DNA from: Planctomycetia bacterium
GTDB taxonomy: Bacteria > Planctomycetota > Phycisphaerae > UBA1845 > UTPLA1
NCBI GenBank assembly: GCA_015075745.1
Contig: JABTTW010000001.1
Coordinates: 2,542,001-2,606,000, forward strand
Length of the DNA: 64,000 nucleotides
Direction of reading: 5' to 3'
Part shown: positions 31,861 to 40,716 of the stretch, one piece after another
How positions within the stretch are numbered: position 1 is the stretch's first letter
Layout: the number at the start of each line of letters is the position of its first letter
Position numbers and translations under genes: made by a program
Notes under the pieces: model-generated
The model's input: the letters and a program-made list of their open reading frames with translations, nothing else
What the model was told of the DNA's origin: nothing
Database searches by the model: none

Positions 31861-32295
31861 GTGGCAAAAAAGAAGAAAACTCCGACAGCGACATTCAAGG
31901 TTCAGGGTGCGGGAGGCCAGGCGACGCCCGCGCCGCCCATCGGCCCGGCATGCGGTCAGTACGGCGTCAACCCCGGCCAGTTCGTCATGCAGTTCAACGA
32001 GCGCACCAAGCACCTCAACGGCATGCCCGTCACCGCGGTGGTCAACGTTTATGCCGATCGGACCTTCGACTTCATCGTCAAGAGCCCGCCCGCTTCGGTC
32101 CTGCTCAAGGATGCCGCCAAGATCGCCAAGGGCAGCGGCGTCCCCCATAAGGAAAAGGTCGGCAAGGTCACCGATGCTCAGGTCGAGTCCATCGCCAAGC
32201 AGAAGATGCCCGACCTGAACTGCCACGACATGGTCGCCGCCAAGCGCATCATCGCCGGCACCGCCCGGAACATGGGCATCGAGATCGTCGGCTGA
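31861..32295 (+). CDS. rplK: 50S ribosomal protein L11
   Basis: 144 residues with a GTG start. Shows QATPAPPIGPACGQYGVNP (the N-terminal hinge of L11), FNERTKHLNGMPVTAVVNVY, PPASVLLKDAAKIAKGSG, and the C-terminal GTARNMGIEIVG. L11 forms the GTPase-associated centre with 23S rRNA. In most genomes rplA follows directly; here the next gene reads the other way and is not ribosomal. Confidence 0.98.
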   Translation: MAKKKKTPTATFKVQGAGGQATPAPPIGPACGQYGVNPGQFVMQFNERTKHLNGMPVTAVVNVYADRTFDFIVKSPPASVLLKDAAKIAKGSGVPHKEKVGKVTDAQVESIAKQKMPDLNCHDMVAAKRIIAGTARNMGIEIVG

Positions 32296-32304
32296 CAGCC
32301 CCCA

Positions 32305-32874
32305 TTACACCTGGTCTTTACACAATTCGTGCCGGCTGATCGACTCGTAAACCGGGCCGTCGCCGGTCTGCGTTGATTGGTAGAACGTTAACGCGGAGAC
32401 GCGCTGGGCCTGCGCTGCAATCGGCGGGGGATGGTGCAGCAGCTTTCGCACTTCGTCAGACAGCCTCGGGTTCTTGTTCCGCGCCAGCGTCAGATGCGCC
32501 GAGAACGGCCGTTCCTCCCGTGCGAAGCCGATCTCTTCCAGTGCTTCCTCGCAGCATCTCCAGCATTCCGCCAGTCCCCCGGTCATGTCTTCCACCCCCA
32601 GCCACAGCACCTTCACCGGCCCGTGCGGCGGGAATACGCCCAATTTCCCGATGTTGATGTCAAATCCCCGGCACTGCTTCGCCGCCTGATCGAGCGCCGC
32701 CTGAATCGGCCCCACCTGCGCCGGCTCAATCTCGCCGAGGAACTTGATCGTCAGGTGCATGTTCCGTGGCCGCACCCACGCGAGCTTCGGGCAGCGAATC
32801 TGCAACTTCCCCGCCAGCGCCCCAACGCGCTCCCGAACTGCCCGATCAAGTTCCACCGCCACAAAAGTCCTCAT
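32305..32874 (-). CDS. thpR: RNA 2',3'-cyclic phosphodiesterase (ThpR/LigT)
   Basis: 189 residues from the ATG at 32874; a TTG at 32883 is an alternative. The 2H phosphoesterase motifs are clear: MHLTIKFLG (about residue 40) and SAHLTLAR (about residue 124). The N-terminus MRTFVAVEL is typical. Members hydrolyse 2',3'-cyclic phosphates in RNA ends. It converges on rplK with a 9-bp gap. Confidence 0.94.
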   Translation of the reverse strand: MRTFVAVELDRAVRERVGALAGKLQIRCPKLAWVRPRNMHLTIKFLGEIEPAQVGPIQAALDQAAKQCRGFDINIGKLGVFPPHGPVKVLWLGVEDMTGGLAECWRCCEEALEEIGFAREERPFSAHLTLARNKNPRLSDEVRKLLHHPPPIAAQAQRVSALTFYQSTQTGDGPVYESISRHELCKDQV

Positions 32875-33001
32875 GGTCTGCAATTCTCGCTCTGGCTGCG
32901 ACTATAAACGATGTGGCCGTATTGACCGGACCGGATGTGTTATCCTCGGAATTCGCGATCGTACGCACGTTCCGGCCGATCGGCCACCGGAGCCATTGGA
33001 T

Positions 33002-33136
33002 ATGTCATCCATGCTGAGCCTGTATCTTCCGGAGTTATTGATTGTGGCCTGGGTGCTGAGTTTGTTTTATCGCACCGACCGACGGCTGCGGCGGATCGAA
33101 CTGGAGTTGGAACAACTCAAAGAAACTCGACCTTGA
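33002..33136 (+). CDS. Small membrane protein, CcmD-like in outline
   Basis: 44 codons: MSSMLSLYLPELLIVAWVLS then a short aromatic end of the helix and a charged heptad tail (RRIELELEQLK). One membrane helix plus a short coiled coil is the outline of CcmD of cytochrome c maturation, but no ccm genes are nearby. I treat the coding call as plausible, not certain. Confidence 0.4.
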   Translation: MSSMLSLYLPELLIVAWVLSLFYRTDRRLRRIELELEQLKETRP

Positions 33137-33167
33137 CAGCCTCTGTTTGCCGAACACGGATCGCTTC

Positions 33168-33584
33168 TTAAACCGCGTATGCTTCGAGCTCGATCTCCGG
33201 GATATCCGCGAAGTGTTTGACGTTTGACGTAACGAGCGTCTCCTGATGGCGAATCGCCACGGAGGCGATGAGCGCGTCCATGTCCCCGGTGGGACGATCG
33301 ATCTTCAACAAGCGCCCCTGAATGAGCCCAAACAGCTCGGCACAGGCCGGGTCGAAAGCGAGAACCCTGAATCCCTCGAGCGCGGTGTTCAACTTCTCCC
33401 GCTCCAGTTCGGCGTCGTTTGCGCGATGCACGCCCACCATCAATTCAGCAACGTTGAAGCATGTCGTGGTCAGAGACTTGCCTTCAGCACAGAGTCGGCG
33501 AATCGCGGATGATGCCCGGCGCATCCCGACTCGCCCGCCACGTCCCATGAGGTCGAGCAGCACGCTTGTGTCGAAGCAGGCCAT
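33168..33584 (-). CDS. vapC: PIN-domain toxin, VapC type
   Basis: 138 residues. The first acidic residue is in MACFDTSVLLDLMG, the second in CFNVAELMVGVH (Glu), and the third and fourth in TGDMDALIASVAIRHQETLV, followed by TSNVKHFADI. These are the four acidic positions of the PIN RNase site. VapC toxins cleave tRNA or rRNA. The start codon directly follows the stop of the antitoxin gene (TAGATG), as expected for a translationally coupled pair. Confidence 0.93.
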   Translation of the reverse strand: MACFDTSVLLDLMGRGGRVGMRRASSAIRRLCAEGKSLTTTCFNVAELMVGVHRANDAELEREKLNTALEGFRVLAFDPACAELFGLIQGRLLKIDRPTGDMDALIASVAIRHQETLVTSNVKHFADIPEIELEAYAV

Positions 33585-33812
33585 CTATCGCTCCCGCTTC
33601 GACGGGCGCCGGCGATGTCCGATCTGTTCTTCGACGGCCTTGATCGCCTGCCGGCTCATCGGGCTCTTCGCGACGCGGTGGAGCCAGGCCTCGACGTCGA
33701 TCGGTGGGCGGACGACGCGTTTGATCACCTCGCTGAATGACTCACCTTCGCGCTTGCACTTCTTGAGTCGGTCGTAGGCATCCGTATCAATGGTGATGGA
33801 TTTGACGGCCAT
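33585..33812 (-). CDS. vapB: VapB-type antitoxin
   Basis: 75 residues. The N-terminal KSITIDTDAYDRLKKCKREG, followed by ESFSEVIKRVV, is the ribbon-helix-helix pattern of antitoxins in the VapB (DUF217) family. The basic C-terminus (GHRRRPSKRER) probably contacts the toxin. It precedes vapC with no gap. The promoter region carries a palindrome suited to autorepression. Confidence 0.88.
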   Translation of the reverse strand: MAVKSITIDTDAYDRLKKCKREGESFSEVIKRVVRPPIDVEAWLHRVAKSPMSRQAIKAVEEQIGHRRRPSKRER

Positions 33813-33822
33813 GGCAATCTCC

Positions 33823-33872
33823 GTGTACGTGTATGTACACTTATTCTAGCATTCATCATAAATCGTCGTCAA
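33823..33872 (-). promoter_or_regulatory. vapBC promoter and operator
   Basis: On the minus strand: TTGACG (33872-33867), an 18-base spacer and TAGAAT (33848-33843). Just downstream is the inverted repeat GTGTAC-6-GTACAC (33823-33840), which would overlap the transcript start. This is the layout of TA autorepression by the VapB-VapC complex. Confidence 0.7.
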
Positions 33873-33920
33873 TGCTTTTCCACTCATCGGCCCTCATTGC
33901 TCGCCTAGTTTTGAAGCCCT

Positions 33921-35027
33921 CTACACCTGCCTCAGAACGATCTCCGCGATCCGCCGGCCGGCCCTGCCGTCGGTCAACTCACTCCGCCGAATCGGCCGCG
34001 CCGGGCTCGTGCGAAAGTCCTCAAAGGTCGCCCGGATATGTGATGCCGTCGGCTTCACCAATCGGTTGGTCCCCTGCGTCAGCGTATAAGGCCGCTCCGT
34101 TGTCTCGCGCAGCGTCATGCAGGGCACGCCGAGAATCGTCGTCTCCTCCTGAATGCCGCCTGAATCCGTCAACACCAGCGCTGCGTCGGTCATCAACTTG
34201 AGAAAGTCGAGATATCCGACCGGCTCGATCAGTTGCAGCCCGGCCATGTCTTGCACCCGTGCCATCAACCCGAACTCTTCGAGCCGCCGCGTCGTTCGCG
34301 GATGTGCCGGAAAAATCACCGGCATGTGTCCGGCAATCGTCGCGATGCCCTCGACGATCTCAAACAGCGCCGCGGGGTCATCAACGTTTCCCGGTCGGTG
34401 GAGCGTCATCACCGCGTAGCGCTTTCCGGCGACGCCGATGTTCCTCAAGATGGCCGACTCCCGCGCTCGAGGCAGATGGCGCAGCAGTGTGTCCGCCATC
34501 GTGTCACCGACCAAGTGACATCGCTCCCGTTCAAAGCCCTCTCGCGCCAGGTTCTCCATCCCGGCCGGCTCGGTCACGAAGAACAGATCGCTTACCCGAT
34601 CGGTGAGTACGCGGTTGATCTCTTCCGGCATCGACCGGTCAAAGCTGCGCAGGCCCGCCTCGACATGGGCGATCTTCACGCCCAGCTTCGCCGCCACGAT
34701 CGCACAGGCCACGGTCGAGTTCACGTCGCCGACCACGAAAAGCCATTCCGGCTGTTGCTCGATCAGCACCGGCTCGAAGCGCTGCATGATGTCGGCCGTC
34801 TGTCGGCCGTGCCCGCTCTCGCCGCAACCGAGGTTGATATCCGGCGTCGGCAGGCCGAGATCGCTGAAGAAGAGTTGAGACATCCGCTCGTCGTAGTGCT
34901 GTCCGGTGTGAACGATGTAACACTGCACACGGCCAGTGGTGCGAAACGCCTCAACCAGCGAGGCGATCTTCATAAAGTTCGGCCGCGCCCCGCAGACGAT
35001 CATGCAGCGTATGGTGCTTTCCGCCAT
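33921..35027 (-). CDS. wecB: UDP-N-acetylglucosamine 2-epimerase, non-hydrolysing
   Basis: 368 residues. Motifs: GARPNFMKIASLVEAF, HTGQHYDERMSQLFF, HVEAGLRSFDRSMPEEINR, TLHRPGNVDD, and LTDSGGIQEETTILGVP with TERPYTLTQGTNRLV near the C-terminus. The enzyme makes UDP-ManNAc from UDP-GlcNAc for surface polysaccharides. It stands alone here; the glycosyltransferases of the window are more than 20 kb away. Confidence 0.95.
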   Translation of the reverse strand: MAESTIRCMIVCGARPNFMKIASLVEAFRTTGRVQCYIVHTGQHYDERMSQLFFSDLGLPTPDINLGCGESGHGRQTADIMQRFEPVLIEQQPEWLFVVGDVNSTVACAIVAAKLGVKIAHVEAGLRSFDRSMPEEINRVLTDRVSDLFFVTEPAGMENLAREGFERERCHLVGDTMADTLLRHLPRARESAILRNIGVAGKRYAVMTLHRPGNVDDPAALFEIVEGIATIAGHMPVIFPAHPRTTRRLEEFGLMARVQDMAGLQLIEPVGYLDFLKLMTDAALVLTDSGGIQEETTILGVPCMTLRETTERPYTLTQGTNRLVKPTASHIRATFEDFRTSPARPIRRSELTDGRAGRRIAEIVLRQV

Positions 35028-35141
35028 TTCGGGTATTCAAACACCGTAATCCCCAAAACGCCAATTCCCGGAGTTCTCGATGCGGCCGGTGACAAGTGGC
35101 ACCGCGTCGCAAGAAAACAAAGGCTAAGGTTACTAAGCTTC

Positions 35142-35171
35142 TTGCATCTGGGTGAATCGTTGAGGTAGAAT
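35142..35171 (+). promoter_or_regulatory. Predicted promoter of the IS-interrupted exoprotein gene
   Basis: TTGCAT (35142-35147), an 18-base spacer, TAGAAT (35166-35171). The start codon at 35201 is about 22 bp after the expected transcript start and has GAGG upstream. After the IS insertion this promoter reads into the IS end. Confidence 0.5.
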
Positions 35172-35315
35172 AACGCTACCCAAAGCTATAGAGGCTAGTA
35201 ATGGGAATCAAGGGCCGCATTTCGTTACTTCACTGGTTGACCATCGTCTTGGGTATCGTGGCAATTGTCGATATCGCCGAAAGCTCGCCGTTAACATCTG
35301 CGGCCTTTTTCTCCA

Positions 35316-35319
35316 CTAG
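35316..35319. repeat. Target-site duplication CTAG, left copy
   Basis: The same four bases occur at 36911-36914 next to the other IS end. CTAG is its own reverse complement, so orientation gives no extra proof, but the position flush with both inverted repeats does. Confidence 0.8.
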
Positions 35320-35336
35320 CCCGAATATTTCATCAG
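35320..35336 (+). repeat. IS left inverted repeat
   Basis: 17 bases, differing from the reverse complement of the right end at one position (A in place of C). Confidence 0.88.
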
Positions 35337-35428
35337 GTCGGCGTTGAATAGGAATAGAAAAAGCCTCGAAGCCCTGTAGACTGGGGTTTCGTAAGAACAT
35401 TCCGGTCCATAGGCAGGGAGGCTTTTTC

Positions 35429-36772
35429 GTGACAGACTGTAACAGCAAACCGATGTTCTTTTCCAGTCTCGGCCGCAAGAAAATCGTGGCCGATTTCACA
35501 GGCGGAACGCTCACCTCAGACGCCGGGGGTCTGCTGCTTCGGGAGGTCGAGCGGCGTCTGGGCCTGGTCGATCAACTGGCCGGGGTCATCAACGACCCGC
35601 GTGATCCGGCCCGAATTCAACATGACCAGCGGGTCATGCTGGCCCAGCGCATCTTTGCCATTGCGATGGGCTACGAAGATCTCAACGACCATCAAGCCCT
35701 GCGGAGCGATCCCGTGCTGGCGGTCCTGACCGGGCGGCCGCCGAGCGCGGATGAGCCGCTGGCCAGCAGTCCGACCTTGTGCCGGCTGGAGAACCGCGTC
35801 ACGCGCGGCGACCTGGCACGAATGTCGCGTGTGCTGGTGGAGCAGTTCATCGCGTCCTATGAATCGCCGCCGGAGGAATTGATCCTCGACTTCGACGCGA
35901 CCGACGATCCGATCCACGGCAACCAGGAAGGCCGCTTCTTCCACGGCTATTACGACCACCACTGCTTCCTACCGCTGTATGTGTTCTGCGGCTCGCGGCT
36001 GCTGGTCTCCTACCTGCGGCCCAGCAACATCGACGGGGCCCATCACGCCTGGCCCATCCTGAAGCTGCTGGTGCAGCGCTTGCGACAGGCGTGGCCCGGG
36101 GTGCGGATCATCGTCCGCGGGGATTCCGGCTTCTGCCGCCGGCGAATGATGAAATGGTGCGACCGGCACGGCGTCAAGTACGTGCTGGGCCTGGCCCGCA
36201 ACACCGTCCTGGAGAAAGCGGCCGAGTCCTTCATGCAGGCGGCCGAGGCCCAGTTCGCCACCACGCAGCAGAAGGTGCGGAACTTCCACGAGATCGAGTA
36301 CGCGGCGCAGACCTGGGATCGCCCGCGCCGCGTGATCGTCAAGGCCGAGCGGCTGGTTCAGGGGCCCAACGTTCGATTCGTGGTGACCAACCTGACCGAC
36401 CGCACGCCGAACGATATCTACGACGGTCTGTACACGGCCCGCGGCGACATGGAGAACCGCATCAAGGAGCAGCAGCTCGGGCTCTTCGCCGATCGCACCA
36501 GTTGCCACGCCTTCCTGGCCAATCAGTTCCGGCTGCTGTTGTCCTCGGCGGCCTACGTCCTGGTGGAAACGCTGCGCCGCACGGCCCTGGCCGGCACCGA
36601 ACTGGCCGAGGCCCAGGTGAACACCATTCGCCTGAAACTCTTCAAGGTCGCCGCGCGGGTGGTCGTCTCCGTGCGCCGCGTCGTACTGCGACTGTCGAGC
36701 AGCTGCCCCCTGCAGGACCTGTGGCGATCCCTGGTTCCACGACTCCGCCTGATCCCGCCCGCCCCATCATGA
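35429..36772 (+). CDS. IS1380 family transposase
   Basis: 447 residues, GTG start after AGGGAGG. The N-terminal part FTGGTLTSDAGGLLLREVE and DPRDPARIQHDQRVMLAQRI, the catalytic DDE candidates in LILDFDATDDPIHGNQEG (first Asp), IIVRGDSGFC (second Asp), and ARGDMENRIKEQQLGLFADR (Glu, the Y-D/E-N-R-I-K region) are all in place. The gene looks complete, so the element may still be active. Confidence 0.95.
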   Translation: MTDCNSKPMFFSSLGRKKIVADFTGGTLTSDAGGLLLREVERRLGLVDQLAGVINDPRDPARIQHDQRVMLAQRIFAIAMGYEDLNDHQALRSDPVLAVLTGRPPSADEPLASSPTLCRLENRVTRGDLARMSRVLVEQFIASYESPPEELILDFDATDDPIHGNQEGRFFHGYYDHHCFLPLYVFCGSRLLVSYLRPSNIDGAHHAWPILKLLVQRLRQAWPGVRIIVRGDSGFCRRRMMKWCDRHGVKYVLGLARNTVLEKAAESFMQAAEAQFATTQQKVRNFHEIEYAAQTWDRPRRVIVKAERLVQGPNVRFVVTNLTDRTPNDIYDGLYTARGDMENRIKEQQLGLFADRTSCHAFLANQFRLLLSSAAYVLVETLRRTALAGTELAEAQVNTIRLKLFKVAARVVVSVRRVVLRLSSSCPLQDLWRSLVPRLRLIPPAPS

Positions 36773-36893
36773 CCCGAAAAACAACCTGATCACCGCTTGG
36801 GGGTAAGGGGGCCCTGCGCGCTCCAACCTCCACCTTCATCCCTCCGCTCACGCACAAAGCCGAAAAACTCCGTCCATCACCATTCGAAGATCA

Positions 36894-36910
36894 CTGATGA
36901 AATATGCGGG
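36894..36910 (-). repeat. IS right inverted repeat
   Basis: 17 bases CTGATGAAATATGCGGG; its reverse complement matches the left end at 16 of 17 bases. CTAG follows at 36911-36914. The ATG within this repeat is the first start codon available to the truncated downstream frame. Confidence 0.88.
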
Positions 36911-39900
36911 CTAGGCAATACGGCCAACCTGCTTCCGCTGAAATGGCCTCGTCGGGCAGCGGCGCGTTGCTGGGAATCGATCCCTGCGATCCCTGCGATA
37001 TGAATTGCGACACCTTTCACGATGACTTCGATATTCCAATATTTGTGGATGCACTGGTTCGGGGGACGTCGTTATGTTCAACCTGTACCGGAGACTTGGA
37101 CGACAACGGGCTCTTCGACGGCCGCGACATTCAGATATTTGTGGAATGCATGTTAGGCAGAATGGGTCCCAGCGTCGTCATTCTGCAAAACGGGACCGTT
37201 GTCCCGAATCCCGCGTATCCCTATCGAATGGAAGCGTATGGCGAAGGCGATCTGCCCGATTTGCGCGCTTTCGCCGACGCCGCCGGCATCTTCGCAGGCA
37301 TTGATATGAACGCCGACTGGAAAGATCGCGAATGGGAGATGATCCAGGCGATTCGGGTTTGGATCGTAAGAAATGTGAGAATGTCGGCGGTAGGCCAGAA
37401 TAGCAAACACGACTTGACTGGTCGTGCAATCTCATTTTTCAGCTCTCTCGCCGAGCGTGGGCAACTCGTTGCTTGGGGCGATGACGATCGATATGGAAAC
37501 GTGAGCGGGGTGTCCGACTTGAGTCCGAATAGCGGTTTCGTGGCCGTTGACGCCGGCATACACCATAGTCTTGCGCTGCGACGCACCGGCGAAGTCGAGG
37601 CCTGGGGTCGAAATCAATTCGGTCAAGGAACGGAACCGATCCTAAACACGGGCTATATTGCTATTTCCGCAGGAGCAAACCATAACCTCGCGCTCAACAG
37701 AGACGGCACGATCTTCGCATGGGGTCAAAAAGAATCCGGCCAATGCGACATTCCGGAACCAAACGCCGACTTCGTCGGAATTGCCGCGGGGATCAAGTTC
37801 AGCATGGGCCTCAAGAGCGACGGCACCGTCGTCGTGTGGGGTATTCTCCCGACCGACGTCTTGCTCAACGAAGAATGGCAGGGACACTTCATCAAGGTTG
37901 CGGCAGGCGGCTATCATTGCGTCGGACTGCTCGACGACGGAACGGTCGTTGCTTGGGGGGACAACAGCACCGGACAGTGTGTGGTGCCAACCCACTTGGG
38001 CAGCTTTCCGCTGCAAGATCGCATTCTCGACATCGGTGCCGGCAAACGGCGCAGTTACGCGACGGTTGATCTTGGATCCGGGATCGTGTCCTGGGGGGCG
38101 CCGCTCGACCAGGGATTTCTCCCCGGCGGTCGCTTTCGATTTGTTTGGCCGAGCCCGACTCATAAGTATCTGCTTACTAGCAGAGCTACCGTTCCGAACG
38201 ATCAGGTGGTGATTGATCGGCAGATCACAGTACCGACTCCGAGTTCCAATCTTGCACTCGCATACGACTCCGATCTCGAAGTGGTCGTGAAATTTGGAGG
38301 GAGTTTTGGCTTGCCTGGCCCGGGCCTCGACGAAACATTTGAATGGGACGGGCGAGAGTGGGACAACATAGCTCCGACGATCAGGCCATCCATCCGTTCC
38401 GGTCACTGCATGGCCTATGACGCCCTGCGGAAGCGTGTCATCATGTGGGGCAGGGACGGTAGCGCTGGCGGCCAGGCCCGCGATGCCTGGGAGTGGGATG
38501 GAAACAACTGGGCAGGGCCGTTTGCCGCGAGCGGTGCCTCGCGCCCATCTGCCTATCGGGACTGCCGAGCGATATGGGATCCGAGCCGCGGTACCGCACC
38601 GGCCGGTCGAGTTACCATTTTTTTTGGTCGAGGTTCCTCGACCGTCTATGAAACGGCCTTCGATTACGATCCTGTTACCCACACATTCGAATCGCGGGAC
38701 ATCGGGGGATCGCCGGGCGCCAGGTATTCGTTCGGCCTCGCCTATGATTCCGTTCGCGATAAGATCGTGAGATTTGGCGGCGCGAATAGCCTGCACATCG
38801 CCACCAACGATACACGCGAGGCCCCGGCCGGCGGGACGGGAACAACGACGTTTTCTCTCGTAGTCCCGGCCACTACCACACCGTCGCCCCGTTACGAGCA
38901 CGCCATGGTGTATGACGCCGCCCGCGCCAAGATCGTGATGTACGGCGGGCAAAACGGCAGCACATTTTACGACGATACGTGGGAGTGGGATGGCGCCGAT
39001 TGGACACTCAAATCGCCGGAAAACTCCCCTGGACAGTTGGCCGGGCATGAGATGGTCTACGACGAAGAGCGCCAAGTCGTCGTTTTGTTCGGAGGCATTC
39101 GAAATGGCGGGGTCAGTGTCGAGGCCTCGAACGAAACGTGGGAATGGGATGGCACGGACTGGAAGCAAAGAAACCTGACGACGATTCCGGAGGGCGCCAT
39201 CCCGGACGTGTCCTCCACCGATTTCGTCTATGTGGGCTACGCGACCGGATCGCAATTCGGCATCGGCCTGCTTGACCAAGTCTGGAGTTGCGGGGCAATT
39301 CAGCAGATGTTTTCCGGCCTTTGTGTCGCTCATGGAATCCCGGCCCGCCGTGTCGAAGGATGGTCGCTGGGCTGTGCGGCAGATACGATTGTGGAAGCCT
39401 TCTCAACGCGGTGGAACAAGTGGATTCTGTTTTGGCATTACACGGGGAATTGGGTCGAAAACGCCGCTGGTATCCCGCTAAGTCAGGCTGAGATGCGTGC
39501 GCACTATGCCGCTGCCGATTACAGCATTAGTCCCGGTTATGAACTGGAAATCGGAAGACGCGGCTGGAGAGCGACGGCCCAAAACGACTCCGGACTGGTT
39601 TTTCAGCCGAACGCCGTCTGTACGGCGCCGCTGCATCCGAGGATCGAGGCCAGGTGGTGGTCCGACACACTGAAGGTCAATCCGGTTTCTCCCGCCGATG
39701 ATCACGATCATTTTGAGCGCAACTTCACGACAAGTCTAACCAGAGCTCACCAGCCAAATCCAACTGCGAATATCGTTCTATTAAACGACTACACCGATAT
39801 TGACGCGATTTGTGGAACCAATCTAAGTAGCAATCTGATGTCGTTTGACGGTGATCCGAACCTGACCTATCCAATAAATAACGTCCAAGCCGAGGCCGAA

Positions 39901-40155
39901 TTGGTGCAAGAAACGCCTCCCAAAGTGCGAATCACCTTACAGCACAACATGGTCGTAGGAACCGGGGAATTTTCGCACTACGAGAAGAGCCTGGATAACG
40001 GCCAGACATGGACGGAGTTGCAAGCATTGCTCGGAGTCTATGACTGGTACCCAACCGGCTCCGCCATATTGATGATCCGCGGCGTAAACGACGCCGGCGT
40101 GCATAGCCCGGACGTCGTTATCCAGTTTTCAGCCGCGGGGGCGACCGGGACCTAA
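36904..40155 (+). pseudogene. 3' part of an IS-interrupted secreted RCC1/kelch/transglutaminase-like protein
   Basis: 1083 codons remain, opening from an ATG inside the IS repeat; the signal peptide is on the other side of the IS. Residues about 25-80 carry two dockerin-like Ca-binding units (CDPCDMNCDTFHDDFDIPIF and GDLDDNGLFDGRDIQIFVEC). Residues about 180-400 are RCC1-like repeats with the recurring core VxAWG (LVAWGDDDR, VEAWGRNQFGQG, IFAWGQKESGQC, VVAWGDNSTGQC). Residues about 430-770 are kelch-like, each with YD...VVxFGG and ETWEWDGxxW. Residues about 790-890 resemble transglutaminases (CGAIQQMFSGLCVAHGIPAR, then EAFSTRWNKWILF). The C-terminal 150 residues hold beta strands. Without export it is probably non-functional. 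Confidence 0.8.
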
Positions 40156-40183
40156 CTCTTCCAGGTGGCTCAAGCCCACGATC

Positions 40184-40405
40184 CTAATCGTAGTCGCTAC
40201 ACGCCGGGTCCATTGGATCCTGAGTCGCCACTCCAGCTATCGGGCCAGTTCCTGCATGAATGGCACCCACAGGAAGCAAGATCGTACAGCCGCTGTTCGT
40301 CGCGATGCCGTGGCCGGTCAAATAGTACGACCCCGGCTGCGAGATCTTAAACAGGCTGTCGGCGTCGCCCGACGATCGGTCGCCGAATCCCCTGGTCGTG
40401 TTCAG
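40184..40405 (-). pseudogene. Fossil of a planctomycete beta-helix exoprotein
   Basis: The frame reads GDADSLFKISQPGSYYLTG in the middle, then an unrelated tail to TAG at 40184. The GDADSLFKIxQPGSYYLTGN motif marks the start of the parallel beta-helix region in a family of large planctomycete secreted proteins. A stop at 40406-40408 closes the frame upstream and the rest of the beta-helix is missing, so only a remnant is left. Confidence 0.6.
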
Positions 40406-40716
40406 CTATCTTACTGTTTTTCACATGCTGATTCAGCGTATCGGCGGCCTCTTCTGCGAAACTTCTCGTTAGAAATAGTTGAGAATTCACATAGCATCGC
40501 CGCAGTCGCGTGCGGGCTTCACCCTCAAACACGATGCGGCCTGGCGTGACCGCGCGGCGGGCAAGTCGGCGATGGCGAGTTCACTTCGCAAGCAGAGTGA
40601 TTCTTATACACATCGCCGGGCGAGCCGCTATAATCCCAGTCATCGGCGTCGGCTGGAACGGATGCGCTGCAAGTCGGTCGACGCCGCCCCCAACGAATCT
40701 CAATAATGGCAGGGGA
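40406..40716. other. Leader of carB
   Basis: 311 bp without a gene of its own. A perfect -10 hexamer TATAAT lies at 40629-40634, about 83 bp before the carB start, with no good -35 box at 17 bases. I see no convincing PyrR-type attenuator. Confidence 0.4.

Larger units (their letters stand above)
35201..35347 (+). pseudogene. 5' fragment (signal peptide) of an exoprotein gene cut by an IS
   Basis: Starts MGIKGRISLLHWLTIVLGIV and continues AIVDIAESSPLTSAAFFST, a clear signal peptide. At 35320 the IS begins and the frame runs 9 more codons into the IS end before TGA at 35345-35347. If bases 35320-36914 are removed, the frame continues without shift into the long ORF at 36904-40155 (codon AGG spans the junction). 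Confidence 0.85.
35320..36910 (+). mobile_element. IS1380-family insertion sequence, 1591 bp
   Basis: Bounded by imperfect 17-bp inverted repeats: CCCGAATATTTCATCAG on the left (35320-35336) and CTGATGAAATATGCGGG on the right (36894-36910), 16 of 17 matching. It is flanked by CTAG duplications and carries one intact transposase gene reading right. Length and gene content fit IS1380 elements. It interrupts an exoprotein gene after its signal peptide. The intact reading frame and clean ends point to a recent insertion. Confidence 0.92.
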
